In this document: in pieces, positions 43,445 to 53,286 of the stretch
How the letters are laid out: the number at the start of each line of letters is the position of its first letter
Position numbering within the stretch: position 1 is the stretch's first letter
Origin: Phycisphaerae bacterium
GTDB lineage: Bacteria; Planctomycetota; Phycisphaerae; UBA1845; PWPN01
Direction of reading: 5' to 3'
NCBI GenBank assembly: GCA_018003015.1
Contig: JAGNEZ010000006.1
Span: forward strand, 62,001-126,000
Length of the DNA: 64,000 bases
The notes under the pieces: generated by a model
What the model was told of the DNA's origin: nothing
The model's database searches: none
The model's input: only the letters and a program-made list of their open reading frames with translations
Made by a program: the position numbers and the translations under genes

Positions 43445-44350
43445 ATGATCGTTGACTGCCATACCCACGTTTGGGAATCCATCGAGCAACTGGGTCGGGG
43501 CACCGGTCAGGTCTATGGCCGGCCGCACGGGCATCGTTCCGCTTCGATCCCCCGGGCAGATATAGCCAGTCATCTCGCCGCTGCCAAGCCGGTGGACAAG
43601 TCGTTCGTACTGGCGTTCAAGAGCCACTACCTCGAGGCCGACGTTCCGAACGCCTACGTCGCCCGTTATGTCCGCCAGTACCCCGACCGGCTGATCGGGT
43701 TCGCCGGGCTGGATCCCTCGCGGCCCAAGGAGGCGATCGACGAACTCCGCCGGGCTCACGATGATCTGGGCATGCGCGGCGTGACCATCTGGCCGGCCGC
43801 CCAGGACTTCCACCCGGCCAGTTCGGCCGCCATGCGGGTATACGCCGAGGTCTCCCGGCTGCGGCTCCCCATGCTCATCCACCAGGACATCCACGTGGCC
43901 GAGAACTGCAAGATGGAGTTCGCACGACCATACCTGGTGGACGAGATCGCCCGCGAGTTCCCCGACCTCAAGATCGTCATCGCCCAGCTCGGCTACCCCT
44001 GGACGGAAGAGACCATCGCTCTGCTCTGCAAGCACCGCAACGTCTTCGCCGACATCAGCGGACTCCTTCACCAGCCCTGGGCAGCCTATAATGCCCTCGT
44101 GTCGGCTTACCAGGCGGAAGTCATGGATGCCCTGCTGTTCGGCAGCGACTTCCCGTACGGCAACGCGGCCGCCTGCATCGAGGCGTTGTACCGAATCAAC
44201 CAGTTCTGCCACGGCACCAACCTGCCAACCGTTCCTCGTGAGCAGCTCCGCCTCATCGTCGAACGCGACGTCCTCAAGCTGCTAGACATCGAGTCCGACG
44301 GCGACACCGCTCCTCGCGAGCCGGATACAACGGTCATTCGCGACGAATAG
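43445..44350 (+). CDS. amidohydrolase-2 family metal-dependent hydrolase
   Basis: A 301-residue TIM-barrel protein starting MIVDCHTHVWES; H6 and H8 form the metal-binding HxH. Further ligands are likely in MLIHQDIHV and LLFGSDFPYGN near the end. The family includes ACMSD-like decarboxylases and various hydrolases; the substrate cannot be told from sequence. GLGRGTGQVYGRPHG-type segments are specific to this branch and not diagnostic. The gene stands alone, divergent from pyk. The 218 bases after it (44351-44568) show no gene. Confidence 0.8.
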   Translation: MIVDCHTHVWESIEQLGRGTGQVYGRPHGHRSASIPRADIASHLAAAKPVDKSFVLAFKSHYLEADVPNAYVARYVRQYPDRLIGFAGLDPSRPKEAIDELRRAHDDLGMRGVTIWPAAQDFHPASSAAMRVYAEVSRLRLPMLIHQDIHVAENCKMEFARPYLVDEIAREFPDLKIVIAQLGYPWTEETIALLCKHRNVFADISGLLHQPWAAYNALVSAYQAEVMDALLFGSDFPYGNAAACIEALYRINQFCHGTNLPTVPREQLRLIVERDVLKLLDIESDGDTAPREPDTTVIRDE

Positions 44351-44568
44351 GACGTGGCCAGGCTTGCTCTGGTGAAAACCTCCTCTTCCGTGCGCATCCA
44401 ATCTGGACACAAGCGACCACTCGCTGGACAATGACTTCTGATAGTCTGCGGGCTGGCCCAGCACCAGGCCGCAGGGCCTCCCCCTGAACCCGGTCCTCAG
44501 CAAAGCTGGGCCGCTCGCCGTCACGCCCCCCCGTTGCATCGCTGGCCGGCCGGGATACACTGTTCGCC

Positions 44569-45147
44569 ATGGGCACGGCTCGCTCTCCCAGACCGGTGAA
44601 CCTCGTCTGCGGGTTGATCTCCAATGACCCCGACTTGATGAACCGCGCGGTCAAGTTGCTGGGCGAGCACTTCGGGGCGACCGATGAGGTCACGAAGCTG
44701 TGGCCTTTCGACGATACCGACTACTACGCCCTTGAAATGGGCGAGGATCTGCAGCGGCAATTCACCTCCTTCGAGCGAGTAGTCGATCCGGCTCAGTTAG
44801 CCGCGGTCAAGGTGCTGACCAACGAGATTGAGCGGCGGATTGCGCGGGACTGCGGGCTTACGGCGGACCGGCGGCCGGTGAACCTCGATCCTGGATACCT
44901 GACGCTCAGCAAGCTGGTGTTGGCCACAACCAAGGATTTTGGCCACCGGGTGTATCTCCGCGATGGGATTTACGCCGAGAGCACGCTGCACTATGAGCAT
45001 GGGCGGTGGACGGCGTGGCCGTGGACATATCCCGATTACGCCGGCCCGAGGTACCACGAGTTCTTCGACCGCGTCCGCGAGCGCCTGCGGGTCAAACTCA
45101 ACACATGGGCGGCAGAATCCAGCTCGGACAAGGGGACTACCCGGTGA
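44569..45147 (+). CDS. DUF4416 family protein
   Basis: A 192-residue protein with PVNLVCGLISNDPDLMNRAV, TKLWPFDDTDYYALEMG, RPVNLDPGYLTLSKLVLATT, KDFGHRVYLRDGIYAESTLH and AWPWTYPDY. I recognise this as the DUF4416 family, uncharacterised and common in Planctomycetota and some other phyla. No catalytic role is known. The stop overlaps the GTG start of the WecA-like gene by four bases (45144-45147), so it belongs to the envelope-polysaccharide operon. Confidence 0.82.
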   Translation: MGTARSPRPVNLVCGLISNDPDLMNRAVKLLGEHFGATDEVTKLWPFDDTDYYALEMGEDLQRQFTSFERVVDPAQLAAVKVLTNEIERRIARDCGLTADRRPVNLDPGYLTLSKLVLATTKDFGHRVYLRDGIYAESTLHYEHGRWTAWPWTYPDYAGPRYHEFFDRVRERLRVKLNTWAAESSSDKGTTR

Positions 45148-46265
45148 TATCTCGTGGTTCGATCGGCGTGGCTGTCGCCTCTCTCCTGGTCTCCCTGCTG
45201 ATCAGCGCGATCCTGACTCCGATCGTCCGTCGCTGGGCGAGCCGGCGCGAGTTCGTGGATCGGCCGGGCCCGGTCGACAGCTACAAGAAACACAAGGTCC
45301 CGACACCCTACGGCGGGGGGATCGCGATCACCGTGGCCATCCTCGTACCCATGGCGGCCATGGTCCTGGCCGGCGTCGCGTTTAAGCATATCGAACCGAA
45401 CCAGATCCACGCGTTCACGAACTGGCTGCCGCACTGGCCGCACTGGCTGGGTGGCGTCGCGATCAAGATCCCGGTCGCACTGGCCATCATCGCCGGGGCC
45501 CTGGTCATGCACCTCATGGGCATCATCGACGATCACTACCCGTTGTCTCCGTACTTCAAGCTGTTCATTCAGGCGGTGGTCGCCCTCATGCTCACCGCCG
45601 GCTTCAAGATCCGCGTGCTCGAGTTCCTGGGGCCGGTCCCTGCGGTCATACTGACCATGGTGTGGATCGTCGCCCTCACCAACGCGTTCAACTTCATGGA
45701 CAACATGGACGGTCTGTCTGCGGGGGTCGCGGCGTTGACCGCGATCATGCTGGCCCTGACCTCACTGCTGGCCGGTCAGGTGTTTGTGCCCTGCATGCTG
45801 CTGCTGGTCGCCGGGGCGGTACTTGGCTTCCTGATCTACAACTTCCCGCCCGCCACGATCTTCATGGGCGACGCCGGCAGTCTTGTCGTGGGGTACATGC
45901 TTGCGGTGAGCGTCGTCCTGGTGACGTTCTACAATCCCGGACAGGACCGTGAGCCGTTCGGCGTTTTCGTGCCGCTGGTCATCTTCGCCGTGCCGATCTA
46001 CGACATGGGCAGCGTGATGATCCACCGCTTGCGCAGCGGGGCGAGCGTCTTCCATCCTGACCGCCGCCACTTCTCGCATCGCCTGGTCAAGCTCGGCATG
46101 AGCCCGACGGCCGCCGTACTGACCATCTACTTGGCGACCACGGCCACGGCCATGCCCGCGATTCTGCTGCCGTTCCTGCACTGGGCGGGCGCGGTGCTCA
46201 TCTTCGGCCAGTGTGTCTGCGTCGTGGCTCTGATCGCCGTTCTGGAATCGCGTGATGCATCCTGA
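45144..46265 (+). CDS. WecA/TagO-like polyprenyl-phosphate sugar transferase
   Basis: From GTG 45144 the product is 373 residues with about ten membrane helices. Family motifs are DRPGPVDSYKKHKVPTPYGG, HLMGIIDDHYPLSPYFKLF, ALTNAFNFMDNMDGLSAGVA, FMGDAGSLVVGYML and DRRHFSHRL. They match the MraY/WecA family, which joins a sugar-1-phosphate (often GlcNAc or a relative) to undecaprenyl phosphate and starts O-antigen, teichoic acid or similar polymers. A longer upstream frame (45006) is inside DUF4416. It overlaps the neighbouring genes at both ends. Confidence 0.9.
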   Translation: MISRGSIGVAVASLLVSLLISAILTPIVRRWASRREFVDRPGPVDSYKKHKVPTPYGGGIAITVAILVPMAAMVLAGVAFKHIEPNQIHAFTNWLPHWPHWLGGVAIKIPVALAIIAGALVMHLMGIIDDHYPLSPYFKLFIQAVVALMLTAGFKIRVLEFLGPVPAVILTMVWIVALTNAFNFMDNMDGLSAGVAALTAIMLALTSLLAGQVFVPCMLLLVAGAVLGFLIYNFPPATIFMGDAGSLVVGYMLAVSVVLVTFYNPGQDREPFGVFVPLVIFAVPIYDMGSVMIHRLRSGASVFHPDRRHFSHRLVKLGMSPTAAVLTIYLATTATAMPAILLPFLHWAGAVLIFGQCVCVVALIAVLESRDAS

Positions 46266-48561
46266 TCGACCGCCGTCCCGCTCCATTCCGGCTGCTTCGG
46301 CTGCTGCCCGGCTCGCATCGACTGCCCCCGTGGACGGGCGTCAGTGGATCGCCAGCATCCTGGAAAGGGTCGCGCTGTTCGTGCTGCTCATGCTCCTGGC
46401 CATGCGGCCGCTGTTGGGAGAAAGCTACGACTCCTCGTTGAACTCGATTTCCGCGGCAGTCGACCTGCCGGACACGATCAACCCGGCCACCACCGCATGG
46501 TTCGATCTGGTGATCTGGGCGGCGGGCATCCTGGTCGCCGGTGCGGCCGTACTGAGCCGTCGCGCCTGGCGATGGACCGGGCTCGAAGCCGGCTGGGTGC
46601 TGCTGATTCTGGCGGCCGTCGTTTCCACCGTTTTCGCCAGCAACCGGAGGCTGGCGCTCAACGGTTCGGCCGATTGGCTCGCTGCCGTGGTGATCGTCTT
46701 CCTCGTGGCCAACCTGAGCCGCGACCGGCTGCGGATCGCCCTGGTCCTGGCCGTCCTGGCCGCGTCGGGTGTGGCCACGGCTGCCAGGTCCGGTATGCAG
46801 GCCACAGTCGAGTTCAAGGAAACCTGGGACCATTATCAGAAGACCAAGGAGGAGTTCTGGCGGCGCCAGGGGATCCAGCTCACCGACGTCCGCGTCGACC
46901 TGTTCGAGCGCCGAATGAAGTCGCGCGAGGCCAGCGGGTTCTTCCCGTTCAGCAATGCCCAGGGTGCTCTGCTGGCCATGTGCGGGTTCTCGCTGCTGGG
47001 CCTGCTCGCCTTGCGCCGCCGAGCCCGTTGGCAGCAGATCGTGCTCGGCAAGCTGGCAGCCCTGCTCTTCCTGTTCATCCCCCTGACCGGCAGTAAGGCG
47101 GGTTGTGCCGCCGGACTCCTGGGATTGCTGCTGGGAGGGTACCTCTGGCTATACTCGGATGCCTGGCGGCCGCAATGGCGAAAGACTCTGGCGTCCGCCT
47201 GGGCGGCCATCGCAGTTTGCACACTCCTCGTGGCCATCTTCGGGTTCGTGCGCGGTGGACTGCCCGGCGACTCGCTGAACTTCCGCTGGCAATACTGGCA
47301 GGTCACCGGTCGGATTATCGCCGACACCTTCCCGACCGGCACGGGTGCCCTCAACTACGATTGGGCCTACCTGCTGCGCAAGCCGATCGAGTACCCCGAG
47401 GAAATCAAGGACCCCCACAACTTCGTGCTCTCCACCATCGCCCAGTGGGGCGCGTTCGGTGGCCTGGGGCTGCTGATCCTGCTGGCCGGCGGGTCACTGG
47501 TGCTCGCTCGGACCTGGGGCACGGCGGGGGAGGAATCCGTCGAGCCTGTGCCGGAAACGGCTGCGGAGAGGGCCGTCATGCTGCGGTGGTGGGGTGCCTT
47601 GGCCATCGGCTTCTTCCTGCTCCGGATCCTCCTGTTCAGCGGTCTCTGGCAGCGCGATGCCTCCGGCCAGGCGATGGTCATGTTTGACCTTGGCCTCTAC
47701 GGTGTTCTTTGGGCCTTCTCGCTGGGGGCATTCCTCTGGCTCGGTCTGGAGGGCCAGCCGAGGGAAGGCGATTGCTTCCGCATCCCCATCCTGTGTGCCG
47801 TGTTAGTGTTCCTGCTGCACAACACGGTTGACAGTTCGATGTTCTTCGCGGGAACACTGACTCCTTTCGCGGCTTTGGGTGGGCTTCTCCTGGCCTCGGC
47901 AGGTGCCGGTTCCGCCTCCCCTCGCTCCATCCGCGCGGTTCGTCTGGTCTTCGCCGCGGCGGCCTTGGGATTCCTTGCCCACCTTGCAGTGAACGTGATC
48001 CCGGTGTCCCGATCCCGGGCCGCTCTGGCCGAGTCCAGGTCCAGGGACTTCGACGATCGCGCCCTCGCCTGCTTTGCCGAGGCCGCAGCCGCCGATCCCC
48101 TGGATCCGACGCCGTCGGCCGATCTGGCCAGTGCCTGCTTCCGCGATCCATCGCCCGAGGCCCTCACCGCCGGCCTCGAAGCCCTCGATGAGGCCATCCG
48201 CCGTGATCCCAAACGGATATCCCATCAGCAGTGCCGCATGCGGGCCCTGGAAGCCGCCTTCCAGACCGGGGGCACGCCCGCCGACCTCCAGGCCGCCATA
48301 GCCGCCGGACGTCGGTGCACGGCCATGTATCCTGCTTCGCCCGACCACCACCTGGAGCTGGCCGCTCTGCTGGACCGCGCTCGAACAGCCCTGTCCGATC
48401 CCGCCCTCCTCGACGAAGCCGTCCGCGAGTACCGCGAAGCCCTGCGCCTGAACGATGCCCGCCCCATTGCCGAGCCTCGTCGCTGGCCCCCCGAACATCG
48501 CCGCCAGGTTCAATCCCGCCTGGAGGAGCTGCTGGCGTCCCGAACCCGCCCGGCTGGCTGA
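46255..48561 (+). CDS. O-antigen ligase/polymerase-like protein with TPR tail
   Basis: About 768 residues from ATG 46255 (GTG 46252 is also possible). Ten or more membrane helices include a long periplasmic loop around GTGALNYDWAYLLRKPIEYP and DPHNFVLSTIAQWGAFG. This H-N-F loop pattern is typical of the Wzy/WaaL O-antigen ligase superfamily. The last 180 residues form TPR-like helices (AALAESRSRDFDDRALACFA, ALDEAIRRDPKRISHQQCRM). It likely ligates or polymerises an envelope glycan begun by the WecA-like enzyme, whose gene overlaps by 11 bases. Confidence 0.85.
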   Translation: MHPDRPPSRSIPAASAAARLASTAPVDGRQWIASILERVALFVLLMLLAMRPLLGESYDSSLNSISAAVDLPDTINPATTAWFDLVIWAAGILVAGAAVLSRRAWRWTGLEAGWVLLILAAVVSTVFASNRRLALNGSADWLAAVVIVFLVANLSRDRLRIALVLAVLAASGVATAARSGMQATVEFKETWDHYQKTKEEFWRRQGIQLTDVRVDLFERRMKSREASGFFPFSNAQGALLAMCGFSLLGLLALRRRARWQQIVLGKLAALLFLFIPLTGSKAGCAAGLLGLLLGGYLWLYSDAWRPQWRKTLASAWAAIAVCTLLVAIFGFVRGGLPGDSLNFRWQYWQVTGRIIADTFPTGTGALNYDWAYLLRKPIEYPEEIKDPHNFVLSTIAQWGAFGGLGLLILLAGGSLVLARTWGTAGEESVEPVPETAAERAVMLRWWGALAIGFFLLRILLFSGLWQRDASGQAMVMFDLGLYGVLWAFSLGAFLWLGLEGQPREGDCFRIPILCAVLVFLLHNTVDSSMFFAGTLTPFAALGGLLLASAGAGSASPRSIRAVRLVFAAAALGFLAHLAVNVIPVSRSRAALAESRSRDFDDRALACFAEAAAADPLDPTPSADLASACFRDPSPEALTAGLEALDEAIRRDPKRISHQQCRMRALEAAFQTGGTPADLQAAIAAGRRCTAMYPASPDHHLELAALLDRARTALSDPALLDEAVREYREALRLNDARPIAEPRRWPPEHRRQVQSRLEELLASRTRPAG

Positions 48562-48593
48562 ATGGCCGCCACCTGCATGAAGGCGACAAAAGA

Positions 48594-48630
48594 ACACGGC
48601 CACGGGCGATTCGTGCACCCGTGGCCGTGT
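48594..48630 (-). terminator. intrinsic terminator of first tandem giant gene
   Basis: A perfect 13-bp stem, ACACGGCCACGGG (48594-48606) with CCCGTGGCCGTGT (48618-48630) and an 11-base loop. On the minus strand it is followed by TTCTTTTGT, a U-rich tract, so it reads as a terminator for the gene ending at 48657. It also lies after the plus-strand ligase gene and may act in both directions. Confidence 0.75.
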
Positions 48631-48656
48631 CGGAGTGTTACCTACCTTGCCCTAGA

Positions 48657-51600
48657 TTATCCCGGGCAGTTGGCGGTCGCTGTCCACGGAATCTCGGGTC
48701 CCGTGTAGCAGTTCTGGAACGCCGCGAAGTCGGTGGCGTTGATGAGGCCGTCGTCGTCCTGGTCAAGGCAGGAGCATCCCGCGGCCATTTCACCCGCGTC
48801 ACCCGTGAAGCACTGTTGCCATACGCCGAAGTCCGACTGATCTACGTCGGTGTCGCCATCCGTGTCCGCGAACGGGATCGGGCACGGGGTGACCGTCTGG
48901 AATACCTTGGCGGCATTCCCGACATTCACGATTTCAGGCGTGATGGTCCCATCGATCGAGACGATGAACTCTTTGAAGTGGAGGTCCTCGCCGCCGCCGC
49001 GCTCGTTCATGTCGATCTCGAACTTGTAGAGACCGTCCTGGTCCGCGACGACGTAGAAGTACCGCTCCGAAGCACCCTTCAGGGGCCCGGATTCGCCGAC
49101 GACGTTTCCGTCGAGATGCGGCGTCGTACCGCCCATCCACATCTTGAACCCGTCGTCAGTACTCACGGACAAGACGTGCCCGCCCTTGGTCAGGGCCAGG
49201 TAGCCGGTCACGCGAACGGCGAAATCCTCCTCGTTGGTGCCGGTCACCAGGTTCGGGTCGGTGAAGCCGGACATGCCCGGGAAGGTGTTGTCGCCGAAGT
49301 CGACCGTCTCGGTGATGGCGGTCACCCCCATCGTGCCCTGCTCATTGAGGCTCGGAATGCCGAGCAGGACCGCATCCAGGAGCTCGGTGCCGGAGATGTT
49401 GTCCCGGAACACGTTGCGGTCCCAGTCCCAGTCACCGTAACCGCTGATATTGAAGGTGGCGTTCACGGTCTGGACCTTGAAGCCGGGGTCAGCAGCGTCC
49501 TTGATGCGTCCGGCGCTGGCCGATGCCGGCAGGCGGACCGGGTTGGCGTGGGCCGTCGAGGCCGGGGCCGCGGTCAGGGTGCGATAGACGCTGACCGTCG
49601 AGCCGCCGTTGATCAGCACACGCTTGGTGGCCGCCGGATTGGCCGGATCGGCAATGTACTGGAACACTTCCATCGCGAAGCCGCCGCCTCGCTCGAAGAC
49701 ATCCGCCCGGATGTCGTAGAGGCCCGGCTCGTCCACCCAGATTGAGTGATACCAGTAGTCGCGCGGTCCGGTCGGATCCCGGAACCAGGTCACGCGCTGA
49801 CCGGCAATCCAGAGGTTGCCGCCGTCATCGCCATTGATGTTGAGAGCATAGGCGCCCGCCTCCGGGAACAGAATGTAGCCCGTGGCGGACACGACGAAGT
49901 CCTCGTTCTCGGCCGTGGGCAGGATTACGGTACCCGATGGATCGAAGGCGTTCACGTCACGATCCGGGTAGCCGTTCGACGCCGTGAAGATGCCGGACGC
50001 CCTGGTGATGCCATCCGTACCATGGTCGGAGTAATTGAGCGTGAGCGAGGTATCGGTCAACTCGGTGCCAAACGGGACGGGGATACTGGCCAGGCTGTTC
50101 TCGGCCAGCGCGGTCCCGCGATAATCACCATCGATCGCCACGAGAGCGGCGAACTCTGGCAGTTCCTTAACCAGCTTGGCGTTCCAGCCCAACTCGCCTT
50201 CCTGGCCGACATTGGCCACCTTGCGGTCGGCGGTAATCCGGATGCCACGCGGCTCCGGCATCGGTGCATCGGCCGGGATGGTCGCCTCGGTCCAGACGGT
50301 AATGGCGTTGGGATCGGTCGCGGTGTTCAGCACGACCATGCCGTCGCCATACGTGGCCTCGCCGAACTCGAGATACGCATCGCCGCCGAACTCGGCAAAC
50401 TCGACGGTGATGGCATACACGCCGGCCTCGGCAAGGTTGATCGGCAGGGCTTCATAGTTGGTGCCTGCCCCGCTGTAAATGGTCTGATTGCCGAGCTTGA
50501 GGGTGAAGTTGTCGTCGGACCGCAGCCAGAGGTAGTAGCGGCCGGCTCGCGGGAAGTTGGCGTAGCCCCAGGCTTTCACGCCGTAGCCATCCGCGCTGAG
50601 ATAGTAGTCGCTGGCCGGCGGACCGGGATTGGCCCCGGCGTCGAACCCCCACGGTATGGGTCCCAAAACAGGAGTGATACCCGGGAATTGCTCATTGTTG
50701 GGTATCATGCCGCCCTCGGTCTCGTATGGGGCATCCCACACCTCGTTGGAGTATGTCCAGTTGCCGGCTGAGCCCGAAACCGTGACGTGCAGGTGGATCG
50801 TCCAGTCCGTGTAGTTCAGTCCGCTGGCCGTGGTGACGGGATAGGCCACGTTGGGCATGGCTTCGAGCATCCGCTGAGCGCTGATAACCTCGTCACCCTC
50901 CTCGTCATAGGCCATGCCGCCCCAGCTCCAATCGGTGGGAGCCTTGACGACCTTCAGGTTGAACTTCTGCTCGCCGCCAACGACGGCGCCCTGGATCTTC
51001 TGGCTGGCGAGCACGTCGACGCCATGGGGCGGCACGCTGGCCAGGATGTCCATCGGGATCGCGCCCAGGCTGGAGCCGTAGATCACCGGATGATCAGGCA
51101 TGCCTTCCGGCCGGGTGTTGCCCACCAGGACGTACTTGGGTCCGAGCAGCAGCTGGTCGGGGATTGCGACAACCCGGCTGAACTCGATACCTGAGCCGCC
51201 GCCGCCTTCCCAGTAGATGATCTGGATCGGATAGACGCCGGGCTCGGAAACGGTGACGCCGAAGGTGGTTCCGGCATCGCAGCCCCGCCCGGCGTCGAAG
51301 TAGCCGATGACCTGGTTGGTCGTGCCGGTTCCAATGACGCAGCAGAAGCCGTCATCGGAGCTGACGTTGAAGAAGTAATCCTTGGCTTCGGGGAAGCAGA
51401 TCCAGCCTTTGAACACGGCTCCGTAGTAATCGGCACTGTTTACACCGGGCATCTGCCGTTTGCCGCCGTTGTGGCCGCCGCACCCATTGACATCCGCGTA
51501 GTTGACATCCTTCTGGGCGTGGAGGTTGGCGGCGACGAGACCGTGAGTCTCCGCGTACTGCAGCCAGTAGGCGGCCGGGCCGAGGTAGTTGTTCCAGTTG

Positions 51601-52757
51601 CGGACATAGCTGTAGACCTTGACATCCCAGCCATCCACCGCCGGATTAGGCAGGGTGGCGGGGCAGTCTGCGGCCTTGCCGGCAGGGTTGAGCGGCACCG
51701 GCGTCGGCAGACTGGCGATGGGAACGTCGATCGGGTCGCAGGCCGTGCCCGGGTCACTCAAGACCGTGGTGTTCACGACGATGTTGTCGACCTGATGAAC
51801 GGCGTTGCAGCCACCGGTCGAGCCGGTGACGCCGAATACGGCGGTGGGGAACTCTGCCGGCCAGGCTCCGACGCAGCCTTCAAGAACCATGATGCCGTAG
51901 GGCTGGCCGACCGGATCATCCATGCCGTAGGAGTAGCCGGCGCCGCCGGTGGCCGGGTCCACCTTGAGGTACACGCGGACCTTGCCGGTGCCGCCCTCGG
52001 CCGGATCGTTGTAGAAGATGGTGAAATGCACCGGCTGGCCGCCATCGCCGGTCGTGACCATTCGGGGAATAGAGCCCGCACCCACGACGTCGACGTTGGT
52101 GATCAAACTAGGAAGCCGGTCCGTGCCGCGTCCGCCCGGATTCCACAGAGCATAGACGTCGAGACCCACGTGGTTATTCTGATCAGCTCCGGGCGGATCG
52201 AGGCCAGCCTCCTCCGTGTTGTACCAGACGTCAAACTCGATGGCCAAGCCGTCGAGCCCGCCCCAGGACACACCGCCGCCGCCGACGCCGATCTTGTTGA
52301 CGGCATCCGCAACGGATGTGGTCACAGGCATCAGCGCGATCACGCCACCGTCCGCCGGGCTGCAGACATTGCCCGAGCGAAGGATGAGGTCGAACTCGAT
52401 TCTGATGGCCTGGTTAGTCAACTGAATCGGATAGTCGCCGGAGTGGGCTCCGGCGCCGTTGTACCAGGCCGCGGCCGCGCGGCCGTCCTGGTTCTGACCG
52501 GGATGGATCAGGTTGAGCCGCCCGGGGCCCGTCCAAGAAGCACCGTAGTCCACGGTCATGCCCCAGCCGTCCGGATCCTGGGTGAACACGGCAGGCGGAT
52601 ATGCCGCGTTGTTGCTGATACACGTCCACCCCGTCGGAGTGCTCAAGTGTGCGTACGAATTGAAATTCTCGCTGAGACTGAAGGGGGTCTGGCCATTGGC
52701 TCCAACGGCGGCCACCAGACCCACTAGAGCGCAACACAAACAAAGACTGCGGCGCAT
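48657..52757 (-). CDS. giant secreted lectin/PA14 protein, copy 1, dockerin-like tail
   Basis: From ATG 52757 (GGGAGG upstream) the product is 1366 residues. A signal peptide (MRRSLCLCCALVGLVAAVGA) precedes an L-type-lectin/LamG-like domain (about 25-320). Four PA14-like modules follow, for example around FKGWICFPEAKDYFFNVSSD, GYANFPRAGRYYLWLRSDDN, GYILFPEAGAYALNINGDDG and GYLALTKGGHVLSVSTDDGF. A C-terminal pair of EF-hand/dockerin-like loops contains DTDGDTDVDQSDFG and DQDDDGLINATDF, with NCYTG afterwards. No catalytic motif is seen; it looks like an adhesin or carbohydrate-binding scaffold on or outside the cell. Bases 48865-52725 repeat at 53568-57428. Confidence 0.85.
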   Translation of the reverse strand: MRRSLCLCCALVGLVAAVGANGQTPFSLSENFNSYAHLSTPTGWTCISNNAAYPPAVFTQDPDGWGMTVDYGASWTGPGRLNLIHPGQNQDGRAAAAWYNGAGAHSGDYPIQLTNQAIRIEFDLILRSGNVCSPADGGVIALMPVTTSVADAVNKIGVGGGGVSWGGLDGLAIEFDVWYNTEEAGLDPPGADQNNHVGLDVYALWNPGGRGTDRLPSLITNVDVVGAGSIPRMVTTGDGGQPVHFTIFYNDPAEGGTGKVRVYLKVDPATGGAGYSYGMDDPVGQPYGIMVLEGCVGAWPAEFPTAVFGVTGSTGGCNAVHQVDNIVVNTTVLSDPGTACDPIDVPIASLPTPVPLNPAGKAADCPATLPNPAVDGWDVKVYSYVRNWNNYLGPAAYWLQYAETHGLVAANLHAQKDVNYADVNGCGGHNGGKRQMPGVNSADYYGAVFKGWICFPEAKDYFFNVSSDDGFCCVIGTGTTNQVIGYFDAGRGCDAGTTFGVTVSEPGVYPIQIIYWEGGGGSGIEFSRVVAIPDQLLLGPKYVLVGNTRPEGMPDHPVIYGSSLGAIPMDILASVPPHGVDVLASQKIQGAVVGGEQKFNLKVVKAPTDWSWGGMAYDEEGDEVISAQRMLEAMPNVAYPVTTASGLNYTDWTIHLHVTVSGSAGNWTYSNEVWDAPYETEGGMIPNNEQFPGITPVLGPIPWGFDAGANPGPPASDYYLSADGYGVKAWGYANFPRAGRYYLWLRSDDNFTLKLGNQTIYSGAGTNYEALPINLAEAGVYAITVEFAEFGGDAYLEFGEATYGDGMVVLNTATDPNAITVWTEATIPADAPMPEPRGIRITADRKVANVGQEGELGWNAKLVKELPEFAALVAIDGDYRGTALAENSLASIPVPFGTELTDTSLTLNYSDHGTDGITRASGIFTASNGYPDRDVNAFDPSGTVILPTAENEDFVVSATGYILFPEAGAYALNINGDDGGNLWIAGQRVTWFRDPTGPRDYWYHSIWVDEPGLYDIRADVFERGGGFAMEVFQYIADPANPAATKRVLINGGSTVSVYRTLTAAPASTAHANPVRLPASASAGRIKDAADPGFKVQTVNATFNISGYGDWDWDRNVFRDNISGTELLDAVLLGIPSLNEQGTMGVTAITETVDFGDNTFPGMSGFTDPNLVTGTNEEDFAVRVTGYLALTKGGHVLSVSTDDGFKMWMGGTTPHLDGNVVGESGPLKGASERYFYVVADQDGLYKFEIDMNERGGGEDLHFKEFIVSIDGTITPEIVNVGNAAKVFQTVTPCPIPFADTDGDTDVDQSDFGVWQQCFTGDAGEMAAGCSCLDQDDDGLINATDFAAFQNCYTGPEIPWTATANCPG
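48865..52725. repeat. 3.86-kb duplicated core, unit 1
   Basis: This block recurs at a constant offset of 4703 bases (53568-57428). Every stretch compared, including translations in several frames, is the same. The match starts abruptly at TCCGCGAACGGG and ends at CCACT inside the signal-peptide coding region. Outside these borders the two loci differ clearly. The block covers all of the mature protein except the last 60-odd residues. Confidence 0.9.
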
Positions 52758-53148
52758 GCGACATGTCCTCCCAAAAAAGAAACGACCTTTGTCTCCTGCT
52801 AGCAGCAATGCGCGCAGCAGAACCGACACAGCGTACGGAACCACTACATGCAACGCTGCTCTACACTTCCGAAAAGCCGCCAGGTTGTTCAGGGTAGCGA
52901 ACGGGGTGCCTACACCACCAACGACACCACCCCCGCGCGTGCTCCTCTTACCGAAACACACGCCCTACCAGACTCCATTTCAGGTTGTGATAACGACTGG
53001 AGCCGACTCCGCAGCCGCTTTCTCTCTCCTTTACAGCTTGTTCAAAACGGGAGATCCAGGCGTTGAAATGGGCGACAGCCCGATCCCATCCGTTTTCGGC
53101 CCAAGCTGGACCGCTTCGATATGGCGGCCACCTCAAGCCGACTATCTT

Positions 53149-53176
53149 ACTATACCACGTCCCTGGGCTTCGTCAA
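53149..53176 (-). promoter_or_regulatory. sigma-70 promoter of tandem copy 1
   Basis: Read on the minus strand: TTGACG (53171-53176), a 16-base spacer, and TATAGT (53149-53154). The same arrangement with the same spacer stands before copy 2. Transcription would start near 53142, giving a leader of about 385 bases before ATG 52757. The gap 52758-53353 otherwise holds this leader and the copy 2 terminator. Confidence 0.55.
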
Positions 53177-53286
53177 GGCCCAAAGGCGGGAAGATGCGGG
53201 CTGATCGCCGGTAAAAAATGGAATGAGAGGCCTGCGGCGCCCGCCCGGCGTGCGATGGAGCGGCGTCGGGCGGACGCACACAGGAT

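Noticed and set aside
43295-44212. N-terminal extension of pyruvate kinase
   Set aside because: Antisense of the amidohydrolase gene; pyruvate kinase proteins begin at the MIRTKLIATVGPA segment.
48231-49745. Plus-strand 504-codon frame spanning the end of the ligase gene and the end of copy 1
   Set aside because: Crosses a strong terminator and is antisense of the dockerin-like tail; residues are low-complexity Arg/Pro.
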